Source of the DNA: JBDHBD01 sp039586095
Lineage (GTDB): Bacteria > Gemmatimonadota > Gemmatimonadetes > Palauibacterales > Palauibacteraceae
DNA: 8,374 nucleotides
Direction of reading: 5' to 3'
Assembly (NCBI GenBank): GCA_039586095.1
Contig: JBDHLB010000090.1
Span: forward strand, 1-8,374
The notes under the pieces are model-generated. The model worked only from the letters and a program-made list of their open reading frames with translations. It did not search any database and was not told the origin of the DNA. The number at the start of each line of letters is the position of its first letter. Within the stretch, counting starts at the first letter, position 1. A program made the position numbers and the translations under genes. Below, piece by piece: positions 1 to 5,720 of the stretch.

Positions 1-407
1 TGCGTCGATTCGCTCGCCTCGGTCCCTGCCTGCATGTGGACCGTCGTGCCCGCGTGGGCCTTGTGCACCACGCGCTCCACGAGCTCGGCGAGCCCCAGGT
101 CGCGATGAAAGACGAAGTCGAGCAGCATCGGCAGGTTCACTCCGGTAATCACCGCGGTTTCCGACCTCTCGGCGGCGACGGTGCGGCCCGCCAACGCGCA
201 GCTTCCACTCGAGAGGTCCACGAAGACGATCGCCGGTCCGGGACCCACAGCCGCCGACAGGCGCGACTGAAGCTCCGCGGGCGGGAGGCCTTCGTTGCTG
301 ATCGCGACGAGGGCATCGGATGCACCGGCGATGCGGTTCACGCAGTTCACTAGTGCCTCTGCCAGCCCCGCATGCGCGACCACGACCCCACGGACCTCCC
401 TATTCAT
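1..407 (-). CDS. PTS EIIA-Man family protein, N-terminal part (cut by left window edge)
   Basis: This is the first 135 residues of a mannose-type PTS EIIA domain protein; the C-terminus lies beyond base 1. EIIA-Man proteins take a phosphate from HPr on a histidine. The expected histidine is visible as H12 in VVVAHAGLAEAL, near the N-terminus after a short beta strand. The second landmark, normally DxxGGSP, appears as DLSSGSC (residues 64-70), so the aspartate is kept but the GGSP turn is altered. A third landmark, ITGVNLPMLLD (87-97), matches the family well. The ATG at 407 is preceded by GAGGA five bases upstream and overlaps the hprK stop by 8 nt, so coupled translation is likely. Next to hprK and hpf, and with no sugar permease in view, it is more likely a regulatory EIIA than a transport component. 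Whether an EIIB domain is fused downstream cannot be seen. Confidence 0.85.
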   Translation of the reverse strand, partial: MNREVRGVVVAHAGLAEALVNCVNRIAGASDALVAISNEGLPPAELQSRLSAAVGPGPAIVFVDLSSGSCALAGRTVAAERSETAVITGVNLPMLLDFVFHRDLGLAELVERVVHKAHAGTTVHMQAGTEASEST

Positions 408-1359
408 TGTCTTCCTCGAGGTATTCGCGGATCGACTGCATACGCAACTTCAGATTCCGGTTGAAGGCCGCCGCGGAGTCGACTCCGGAGTAGCGCAGGA
501 GGTGGTTCATGGCGAGCACCTCCGCAATCACCGTGATGTTCTTGCCGGGGTTCAAGGGCACGACGACGCGAGGCAGGCTCACGTCCAGAATCTCGGTCGC
601 CTCCGTCTCCAGGCCCGTCCTGTCGTAGTGGGCCGCATCACGCCATTCCTCGAGATGCACGACCACCTCGATCCGCTTCTGCTGGCGCGTGGCCCGGATC
701 CCGAACAGCGCCTGCACATCGATGATCCCGATGCCGCGGATTTCCATGTGATGCTTCTGCACCTCGTGACCTCTGCCGATGAGCACATCGTGGCCCCGGC
801 GGTGCACCAGAACAACATCGTCCGCAACCATTCGGTGTCCGCGCTCGACCAGGTCCAGCACGCATTCGCTCTTTCCGATTCCGCTCGGGCCGACGAACAG
901 CAGGCCCACACCGTACACGTCGGCCAGAGATCCGTGGATCGCCGTGCTGGGAGCAAAGGCCTCCTCCAGATACGGCTTGATCCGTCGGTAGAAATCTCCG
1001 GTCTTGAGCCCGGTCCGCAGCAGCGGCACGTCTCGGGCTTGCGCTGCCTCCACGGCCGGCGCCGGGGGATCCAGCCCTTTGGTGACCACCAGGCACGGCA
1101 CTCCCGCAGACAGAATCGAGTCGACACGCTCTCGGCACTCCGCGGCTGGCAGCGAGTTCAGAAAAGCGATCTCGGTCTCGCCAAGCACCTGGATCCGGTC
1201 GGCCACAAAGCGGTCTTCGAATCCGCTAAGCGCCAGACCGGGGCTGGACACATCCGGACCTGGCAACGGGCGCTCGAGTCCGGCCTCACCCGCCAGGAGC
1301 TCGAGTGCCATCGCCTCCCGCTTCGCGTCGAGCAAATCCGCTATGTGAAGTCCTTTCAA
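400..1359 (-). CDS. hprK: HPr kinase/phosphorylase
   Basis: Bifunctional enzyme that phosphorylates and dephosphorylates a serine of HPr (or a paralogue) and so tunes the PTS; cytoplasmic, normally a hexamer. The 319 residues match full-length family members. An HPr_kinase_N domain covers about 1-130, including GVPCLVVTKGLDPP. The kinase domain shows the conserved H142, a Walker A loop GPSGIGKS (157-164), the acidic pair D180-D181, the HprK signature HHMEIRGIGIIDV (203-215) and the C-terminal loop PLNPGKNITVIAEVLAMN (268-285). Two positions differ from the usual Firmicute form: P158 where Asp is common, and NPGKN where RPGRN is usual. The start is TTG at 1359, overlapping the hpf stop as TTGA, with GGAGGG nine bases upstream. 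The next in-frame ATG (codon 17) would cut into the conserved N-terminal strand, so I prefer TTG. Its HPr substrate gene is not in the window. Confidence 0.95.
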   Translation of the reverse strand: MKGLHIADLLDAKREAMALELLAGEAGLERPLPGPDVSSPGLALSGFEDRFVADRIQVLGETEIAFLNSLPAAECRERVDSILSAGVPCLVVTKGLDPPAPAVEAAQARDVPLLRTGLKTGDFYRRIKPYLEEAFAPSTAIHGSLADVYGVGLLFVGPSGIGKSECVLDLVERGHRMVADDVVLVHRRGHDVLIGRGHEVQKHHMEIRGIGIIDVQALFGIRATRQQKRIEVVVHLEEWRDAAHYDRTGLETEATEILDVSLPRVVVPLNPGKNITVIAEVLAMNHLLRYSGVDSAAAFNRNLKLRMQSIREYLEEDNE

Positions 1360-1691
1360 CGTTCCGGTCCCTCCGTCACGTGACTTCCACGCGGGCCCGG
1401 CCCACGTTCCACACGCTTGCCGTGATTCCGTCGAAGCTGTCGGGACAGCTTCTCAACCACCTGATCCAGCGCCGAGCGCGGATCCGATCCCCGCCCCGAG
1501 GCGTGCATGTTTCCGGATCCGTCCACATGCACCCGAGCATCCGCCGTACAGCCTTTCTTCTCCGCCGTCAGACGCACTTCGGCCCTCGTTGCACGAGGCT
1601 CGAAGCGGCCCAAACGACCGAACTGTCGATCTACGGCATCCCGCAGACCGTCCGTCAACTCGCAGTTTCGGGCCGACACGACCACCCTCAT
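1356..1691 (-). CDS. hpf: Ribosome hibernation promoting factor, short form (Hpf/YfiA family)
   Basis: A 111-residue protein of the Hpf/YfiA (ribosomal S30AE) family, which binds the decoding region of the 30S subunit and silences or dimerises ribosomes in slow growth. The S30AE domain fills residues 1 to about 95: an opening strand MRVVVSARNCELTDGLRDAV, a middle strand ARVHVDGSGNMHASGRG, and the closing helix SALDQVVEKLSRQLRRNHGK, which has the basic character expected for rRNA contact. It lacks the C-terminal dimerisation domain of long Hpf (roughly 180 residues), ending instead in a short Gly/Pro/Arg-rich tail. The ATG at 1691 overlaps the glycosyltransferase stop as ATGA and has a strong GGAGGAGG site upstream. 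Lying directly before hprK, it resembles the hpf-PTS clusters found beside rpoN in Proteobacteria, but no rpoN is present here. Confidence 0.9.
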   Translation of the reverse strand: MRVVVSARNCELTDGLRDAVDRQFGRLGRFEPRATRAEVRLTAEKKGCTADARVHVDGSGNMHASGRGSDPRSALDQVVEKLSRQLRRNHGKRVERGPGPRGSHVTEGPER

Positions 1692-2857
1692 TGACGTCCT
1701 CCTCCATCCCGATAGCGGTTCAACAAAGCCTGTTCCATTTCGTCTGCCGCGCGGACCCAGCTGAAGCGGGCGGCGTGCGCAACGGCACCCGCACCGAGCT
1801 CTTCACGCAGGACGCCATCCGACAGAATCCGGTAGAGTCGATCTGTCCAACCCGTCGAGCTCTCGTGGGGGACAAGGAATCCGGAGGCGCCATCCGCCAC
1901 CGACTCCCGGAGTCCGGGCGAATCGCTGGCCACCGTGGGCGTGCCGCAGGCAGCCGCCTCGACGTTGGTAAGCCCCCATCCTTCCTTGGGCGACGGGTAC
2001 ACGTTGACCCACGCTCTCCTGAGGATTTCGATCTTGCGATCCTCCGGTACAAAGCCCAGAAACTGTACTCGATCGCCGACACCCTCGTTCCTGGCCACAG
2101 CCTCCAGTCGACCCTGGTCATCTCCACGACCGGTCACGAGCATGCGTGCCGCCACACCGCGTTCCGCCAGCCCTCGGAGCGCGCGAAAGACCACGTCCAG
2201 ACCTTTGTACCTCTTGAGCCGTCCCACGTACACCATCGTCGGTGTAGAGAACTTCTCCACCGCCGGGTCCGGACGAAACCGGTCGTGGTCTATCCCGGGG
2301 TACGATACCGAGATTCGCTCGCTTGAAAAGCCGCGTCGCGTGAGGTCTTCCGCCGTACTGTCCGAGATCGCCACGAACGGCACCTGGCCGTACGCCAGCG
2401 GCATGGCGCGCTCCGCGGCCCATACCGTACCCGCCAGCGGCCAGGCGATCTGGCGAAACGCGGTGGTCCCGAACAGATGAGGCACGAGCGCGAGCACCGG
2501 TTCGCGCACCCACCACGGCGTGAAGAGGGGTAGCTTGTTGACGTCCTCGACGACGATGTCGAAGCCCCCATCCCGAATCCGGCGGTACGCGCTTCGCACG
2601 GATAGGGGCAGCGTGTGGCGGCCGCCGGTCCGGTACACCTGGAGACCGTCGATCTCTTCCTGCCTCTTTGCCTCCGCCCAGCCCGACACCAGTAGCGTCA
2701 CCTGATGACCCCGGCGCCGAATCCGACGAAAGATCTCGTGCAGATGGAGCTCCGCGCCTCCGGCCTGCGGGTTCAAGCGGTCCTGCCAGTTGATGACCAG
2801 GATCCGAAGCGGCCGCCGTGCCGCCGGCTCCGTCATCACCGACTCAGATCGGGTCAC
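1688..2857 (-). CDS. GT4-family glycosyltransferase (GT-B fold)
   Basis: A probable retaining glycosyltransferase of CAZy family GT4, using a nucleotide-sugar donor; the acceptor cannot be told from sequence. From the GTG start it has 389 residues. The N-terminal Rossmann domain opens with LRILVINWQDRLNPQAGGAE (17-36), in which the GGAE turn and following helix are typical of the acceptor-side domain. The C-terminal donor domain starts near YVGRLKRYKG (210-219), giving the conserved Arg and Lys for the donor phosphates, and contains the EX7E motif EGWGLTNVE (292-300) followed by CGTPTVASDSPGLRE. No signal peptide or membrane helix is apparent. The start is uncertain: GTG at 2857 overlaps nusB by 14 nt and has GAGG six bases upstream, while ATG at 2836 lies 7 nt after nusB with a weaker site. 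It likely acts in envelope polysaccharide or glycolipid synthesis, by analogy only. Confidence 0.85.
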   Translation of the reverse strand: MTRSESVMTEPAARRPLRILVINWQDRLNPQAGGAELHLHEIFRRIRRRGHQVTLLVSGWAEAKRQEEIDGLQVYRTGGRHTLPLSVRSAYRRIRDGGFDIVVEDVNKLPLFTPWWVREPVLALVPHLFGTTAFRQIAWPLAGTVWAAERAMPLAYGQVPFVAISDSTAEDLTRRGFSSERISVSYPGIDHDRFRPDPAVEKFSTPTMVYVGRLKRYKGLDVVFRALRGLAERGVAARMLVTGRGDDQGRLEAVARNEGVGDRVQFLGFVPEDRKIEILRRAWVNVYPSPKEGWGLTNVEAAACGTPTVASDSPGLRESVADGASGFLVPHESSTGWTDRLYRILSDGVLREELGAGAVAHAARFSWVRAADEMEQALLNRYRDGGGRQ

Positions 2858-3299
2858 CTGAAGCCTCGGACTCGGGCGCGCGCTCGGCCCTTTCCCGTCT
2901 CATTGCGTCCAGCACCCCGTTTACGAAACGGGGACTCTCCACGCTGCCGTACTTTTCGGCCAGGCGGATGGCCTCGTGGACGGCAACTCTGGGCGGCACC
3001 TCGGGCACATATCGCAACTCGGCGACGCCGATACGGAGCACGTTGCGATCGACGGCCGACAGACGCTCGAGACGCCAGTTGGGGATGTGCCCGGCGAGTG
3101 AGGCGTCGATCTCCTCGAGGTGCTCTCCGATCAGGGCGAGGAGCCGGAAGGCGTGGGCCTCGTACCGTCTTCCGATGCGCCGGTTCTGCAGCTGCCGTCG
3201 TGCGAAGTCTGTCGGCGTCCCGTCCCCGGTCAACTCCCAGCCGTACAGCAACTGGAGGGCCCAGCTCCGTGCGCGACTGCGCCGGTGGGCCGACTTCAT
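2844..3299 (-). CDS. nusB: Transcription antitermination factor NusB
   Basis: NusB binds NusE (ribosomal protein S10) and boxA RNA and supports rRNA antitermination. The all-helical 151-residue product matches family length. Recognisable stretches are RRSRARSWALQLLYGWELTG at the N-terminus (6-25), LERLSAVDRNVLRIGVAEL (77-95) and VAVHEAIRLAEKYGSVESPRF (106-125) followed by VNGVLDAM, all close to consensus. I place the start at ATG 3299, one base after the ribH stop, with an AGAGG-type site about seven bases upstream. A GTG at 3317 would add six residues and overlap ribH by 17 nt with a poorer site. The last twenty or so residues form a charged tail beyond the conserved fold. nusB following ribH is a very common bacterial arrangement. 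Confidence 0.95.
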   Translation of the reverse strand: MKSAHRRSRARSWALQLLYGWELTGDGTPTDFARRQLQNRRIGRRYEAHAFRLLALIGEHLEEIDASLAGHIPNWRLERLSAVDRNVLRIGVAELRYVPEVPPRVAVHEAIRLAEKYGSVESPRFVNGVLDAMRRERAERAPESEASGDPI

Positions 3300-3300
3300 C

Positions 3301-3777
3301 TCAGCCCTCTCCGCCACCTTCCCCCAGTTTGGTGAGAAGGTCGCTCATCGTGAGTGCCGCCTCGGCCGCCTGGGAGCCGAGGTTGCCGACTGTACCTCCG
3401 GCCCGATCCAGTGCCTGGGCCATGTTCTCCGTGGTGAGAACTCCGAGGACGATCGGTGTCCGCTGCTCGGCGTTCAGGCGCGTAAGTCCCTCGGTGACGG
3501 AGCGACAGATGAGCTCGAAGTGCGGCGTGTCGCCTCGCACGACACAGCCGAGCGCGACGATCGCGTCGTAGCCCATCGTCGTGGCATGTCGGGCGGCCGG
3601 CGTGAGCTCCCATGCCCCGGGCACGAACACCACATCGATCGCCTCTTCGCCCACCCCGTGCTCCCGGAGCGTCGCACGCGCTCCCTCGAGCAGACGATCG
3701 GTCACCATGACGTTGAACTGACTGACGAGAAGGCAGACGCGCCGCCCCGCCCCCCGTGGACGGCCTCGGTATTCCAC
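3301..3777 (-). CDS. ribH: 6,7-dimethyl-8-ribityllumazine synthase
   Basis: Condenses 5-amino-6-ribitylaminouracil with 3,4-dihydroxy-2-butanone 4-phosphate, the penultimate step to riboflavin. At 158 residues it has the normal length. Substrate-loop motifs are SQFN (19-22), VPGAWELTPAA (52-62) and GCVVRGDTPHFE (77-88), with catalytic-type His at 86. The end of the fold, GVLTTENMAQALDRAGG, carries R125, equivalent by my alignment to Bacillus subtilis R127 of the phosphate site. The partner Lys135 of B. subtilis, in an NKG turn, is replaced by L133 in NLG, which is unusual. The start is GTG at 3777, seven bases after the ribBA stop, with no Shine-Dalgarno sequence; no better in-frame start exists before the first conserved strand, so reinitiation after ribBA is likely. 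Confidence 0.95.
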   Translation of the reverse strand: MEYRGRPRGAGRRVCLLVSQFNVMVTDRLLEGARATLREHGVGEEAIDVVFVPGAWELTPAARHATTMGYDAIVALGCVVRGDTPHFELICRSVTEGLTRLNAEQRTPIVLGVLTTENMAQALDRAGGTVGNLGSQAAEAALTMSDLLTKLGEGGGEG

Positions 3778-3784
3778 GGCGGCG

Positions 3785-5005
3785 TCAGGAGGACTGGAGA
3801 AGATGCCCGAGCTTCTCGCGCTTGACCTTCAGATACGGCTTCGCCGAGTCGTCCGTCGTCGCCTCGAGCGGCTCCCGTCCCGTCACCGTGAGACCGAACC
3901 CTTCGAGCCCGGCGAGCTTCTTCGGGTTGTTCGTCATGATGCGGATGGACCGGAGCCCGAGATCGAGCAGAATCTGAGCCCCGATGCCGTAGTTTCTGAG
4001 GTCCGGCGGGAATCCCAGCGCCTCGTTGGCTTCCACCGTGTCATGCCCCTGATCCTGTAGCTCGTACGCGCGGAGCTTGTTCAGAAGCCCGATTCCCCGC
4101 CCCTCCTGATCGAGGTACACGACAACGCCCGTGCCTTCATCCACGATGCGCCGCATCGCCGCGGCAAGCTGAGCGCCGCAGTCGCACCTGCGCGAGTGGA
4201 AGACATCGCCGGTGAGGCATTTCGAGTGCACGCGGACAAGCACGTCTTCCCTGTCCTCGACCTCACCCCGCACGAGAGCCACGTGTTCGCGGTTGTCGAC
4301 GTCGTTGCGGTATCCGACAATCCGGAAGTCGCCCCACGGCGTCGGCAACGCCGCCTCGGCCACCCTCTGCACGAGGCGCTCGTTCTTCAATCGGTACGCG
4401 ACGATCTGGGCGACGGTGACGAACGGTATGCGATGCTCCTGCGAGAAGGACTCGAGCTCGGGCCGACGAGCCATCGTTCCATCTTCGTTGAGGATCTCGC
4501 AGATCACACCGGCCGGTGTCAGACCCGCCATTCGAGCGAGGTCGACGGAAGCCTCGGTCTGACCCACGCGCTGCAGCACGCCGCCGGGCTTCGCCCGCAG
4601 CGGAAACACATGCCCCGGTCGCGCCAGATCGGTCGGCTTCGCCTCCGGATCAATGGCTACCTCGATCGTGCGAGCCCGGTCGTGCACGCTGATCCCCGTG
4701 GAGACGCCGAACTCCTTGCGCGCGTCCACCGAAACCGTGAACGCGGTTTCGTTGGGGTCGGACAGTCGGCCGTTCGTCATCGGGTGCAGATCCAGACGAT
4801 CCGCGATCTCCTCGCTCAACGTGAGGCAAATCAGACCCCGGCCGTGGGTGCACATGAAATTGATCGCTTCCGGTGTGATCTGGTCGGCCGCGCACACGAG
4901 ATCCCCTTCGTTCTCGCGCTCTTCGTCGTCCGCCACGATCACCATCCCGCCGCGCCGGATCGTATCGATCGCCTCGTCAACCGCTACTTCGAAAGACTGT
5001 GACAT
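3785..5005 (-). CDS. ribBA: Bifunctional 3,4-dihydroxy-2-butanone-4-phosphate synthase / GTP cyclohydrolase II
   Basis: Provides both precursors of riboflavin: the C4 unit from ribulose 5-phosphate and the pyrimidine from GTP. Length is 406 residues, normal for the fusion. The N-terminal butanone-phosphate synthase domain (about 5-205) shows the acidic metal loop DDEERENEGDL (26-36), THGRGLIC, RPGHVFPL (129-136) and GQTEASVDLARMAGL (148-162). The C-terminal GTP cyclohydrolase II domain (about 210-400) has its zinc ligands C263, C274 and C276 in CLTGDVFHSRRCDCG, then DQEGRGIGLLNKLRAYELQD (299-318), the substrate-contact TNNPKK (358-363) and a consensus end KREKLGHLL. Both active sites look intact. 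A Lys stands before the first zinc Cys (SKC) where Glu is common. The ATG at 5005 follows ribE by 45 nt and has only a weak GGA-type ribosome site. Confidence 0.96.
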   Translation of the reverse strand: MSQSFEVAVDEAIDTIRRGGMVIVADDEERENEGDLVCAADQITPEAINFMCTHGRGLICLTLSEEIADRLDLHPMTNGRLSDPNETAFTVSVDARKEFGVSTGISVHDRARTIEVAIDPEAKPTDLARPGHVFPLRAKPGGVLQRVGQTEASVDLARMAGLTPAGVICEILNEDGTMARRPELESFSQEHRIPFVTVAQIVAYRLKNERLVQRVAEAALPTPWGDFRIVGYRNDVDNREHVALVRGEVEDREDVLVRVHSKCLTGDVFHSRRCDCGAQLAAAMRRIVDEGTGVVVYLDQEGRGIGLLNKLRAYELQDQGHDTVEANEALGFPPDLRNYGIGAQILLDLGLRSIRIMTNNPKKLAGLEGFGLTVTGREPLEATTDDSAKPYLKVKREKLGHLLQSS

Positions 5006-5050
5006 CTGTGATTCCGTCTCGTGTTGGATCGGTATCCGCCTGCCCCGCCC

Positions 5051-5653
5051 CTATCGACTCGCCACATACGGCTCAAGCAGTCGCTGAACGTACTTCCCGA
5101 CCAGGTCGGCCTCCAGATTTACCCGGTCGCCGGGTTGCAGGCGAGAGAAGGAAGTGTGCTCCCATGTATACGGAATTATCGCGAGTTCCGCGACATTGCC
5201 CTGTAGCGAATTCACCGTCATGCTCACTCCGTCCACCGCCAGCGAGCCGTACAGCACGGTGATCTCGGCCACGTCCGCCGGCATGGCGACACGGGCAAAA
5301 ACGGTCTCCCCCGCCCGCTCGATCGACGTGACCTCGCCCACGCCGTCCACGTGACCCTGGACGATATGTCCCCCCATCGGTTCGCCGGCCCGCAGCGCCC
5401 GCTCCAGGTTCACGAGCCTTCCCGCCTCGTAATCACCGAACGTAGTCCGCGACAGGGTGGTTCGAATCGCTTCGAAGTCGAATGTGTCAAGTGTTTGGTG
5501 GACAACGGTTTGACATACGCCCGCAATGGCGACGCTGTCCCCCGCCGTCAGCGACTCGGCGAAGCCGGGTGCCCGAACTCGGAAGGACAACCCCCCTTCG
5601 AGCGTCTCCCGTTTCTCCACCGTTCCGACCGCTTCCACCAAACCGGTGAACAT
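5051..5653 (-). CDS. ribE: Riboflavin synthase, alpha (RibE) type
   Basis: Dismutates two 6,7-dimethyl-8-ribityllumazine molecules into riboflavin and the pyrimidine returned to RibH; known enzymes are trimers. The 200 residues contain two tandem lumazine-binding barrels. Repeat 1 (about 1-95) begins with the diagnostic MFTGLVEAVG and contains GVCQTVV and RTTLSRTTFG. Repeat 2 (about 96-190) has GGHIVQGHVDGVGEV, GSLAVDGVSMTV and IIPYTWEHTSF, ending in VNLEADLVGKYVQRLL. Compared with the usual NGVCLTV and ETLxxT wording, repeat 1 reads AGVCQTVV and TTLSRT. IPYT plus an EHT/ENT ending recalls Bacteroidetes-type enzymes, from memory. ATG 5653 has a clear AGGAGG ribosome site four to five bases upstream. 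A 65-nt gap separates it from ribD, the longest gap in the window. Called ribE here; some databases name it ribC. Confidence 0.95.
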   Translation of the reverse strand: MFTGLVEAVGTVEKRETLEGGLSFRVRAPGFAESLTAGDSVAIAGVCQTVVHQTLDTFDFEAIRTTLSRTTFGDYEAGRLVNLERALRAGEPMGGHIVQGHVDGVGEVTSIERAGETVFARVAMPADVAEITVLYGSLAVDGVSMTVNSLQGNVAELAIIPYTWEHTSFSRLQPGDRVNLEADLVGKYVQRLLEPYVASR

Positions 5654-5697
5654 GAGCCCTCCTGCGGATCTCGTCTTGCTCGGTCAGCCTTCTCGTC

Positions 5698-5720
5698 GAA
5701 CCGCCGCCGCCATGCGGTTC
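5698..5720 (-). other. Small inverted repeat (possible RNA hairpin) at the ribD stop
   Basis: Two perfect 7-base arms, gaaccgc (5698-5704) and gcggttc (5714-5720), flank a 9-base loop. The upstream arm in the transcript overlaps the ribD stop codon. No run of T follows in the direction of transcription, so it is not a standard intrinsic terminator. It may be a modest intercistronic hairpin affecting mRNA decay or ribE translation, or may be chance in GC-rich DNA. Confidence 0.3.

Noticed and set aside
295..1383. Long plus-strand open frame (362 codons) opposite hprK
   Set aside because: It lies wholly opposite a clear HprK gene, has no recognisable domain, and its composition is that of a mirror frame in GC-rich DNA.
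2818..3825. Long plus-strand open frame (335 codons) opposite nusB and ribH
   Set aside because: It spans two confident genes on the other strand and their junction, with Arg/Ser-rich, low-information sequence; an antisense shadow.
5006..5050. Possible regulatory leader between ribE and ribBA
   Set aside because: Only 45 nt, no inverted repeat or known aptamer seen; it holds just a weak ribosome site.
5654..5718. Possible promoter or intrinsic terminator between ribD and ribE
   Set aside because: No recognisable -35/-10 pair and no T-tract after the hairpin; only the ribE ribosome site is convincing.
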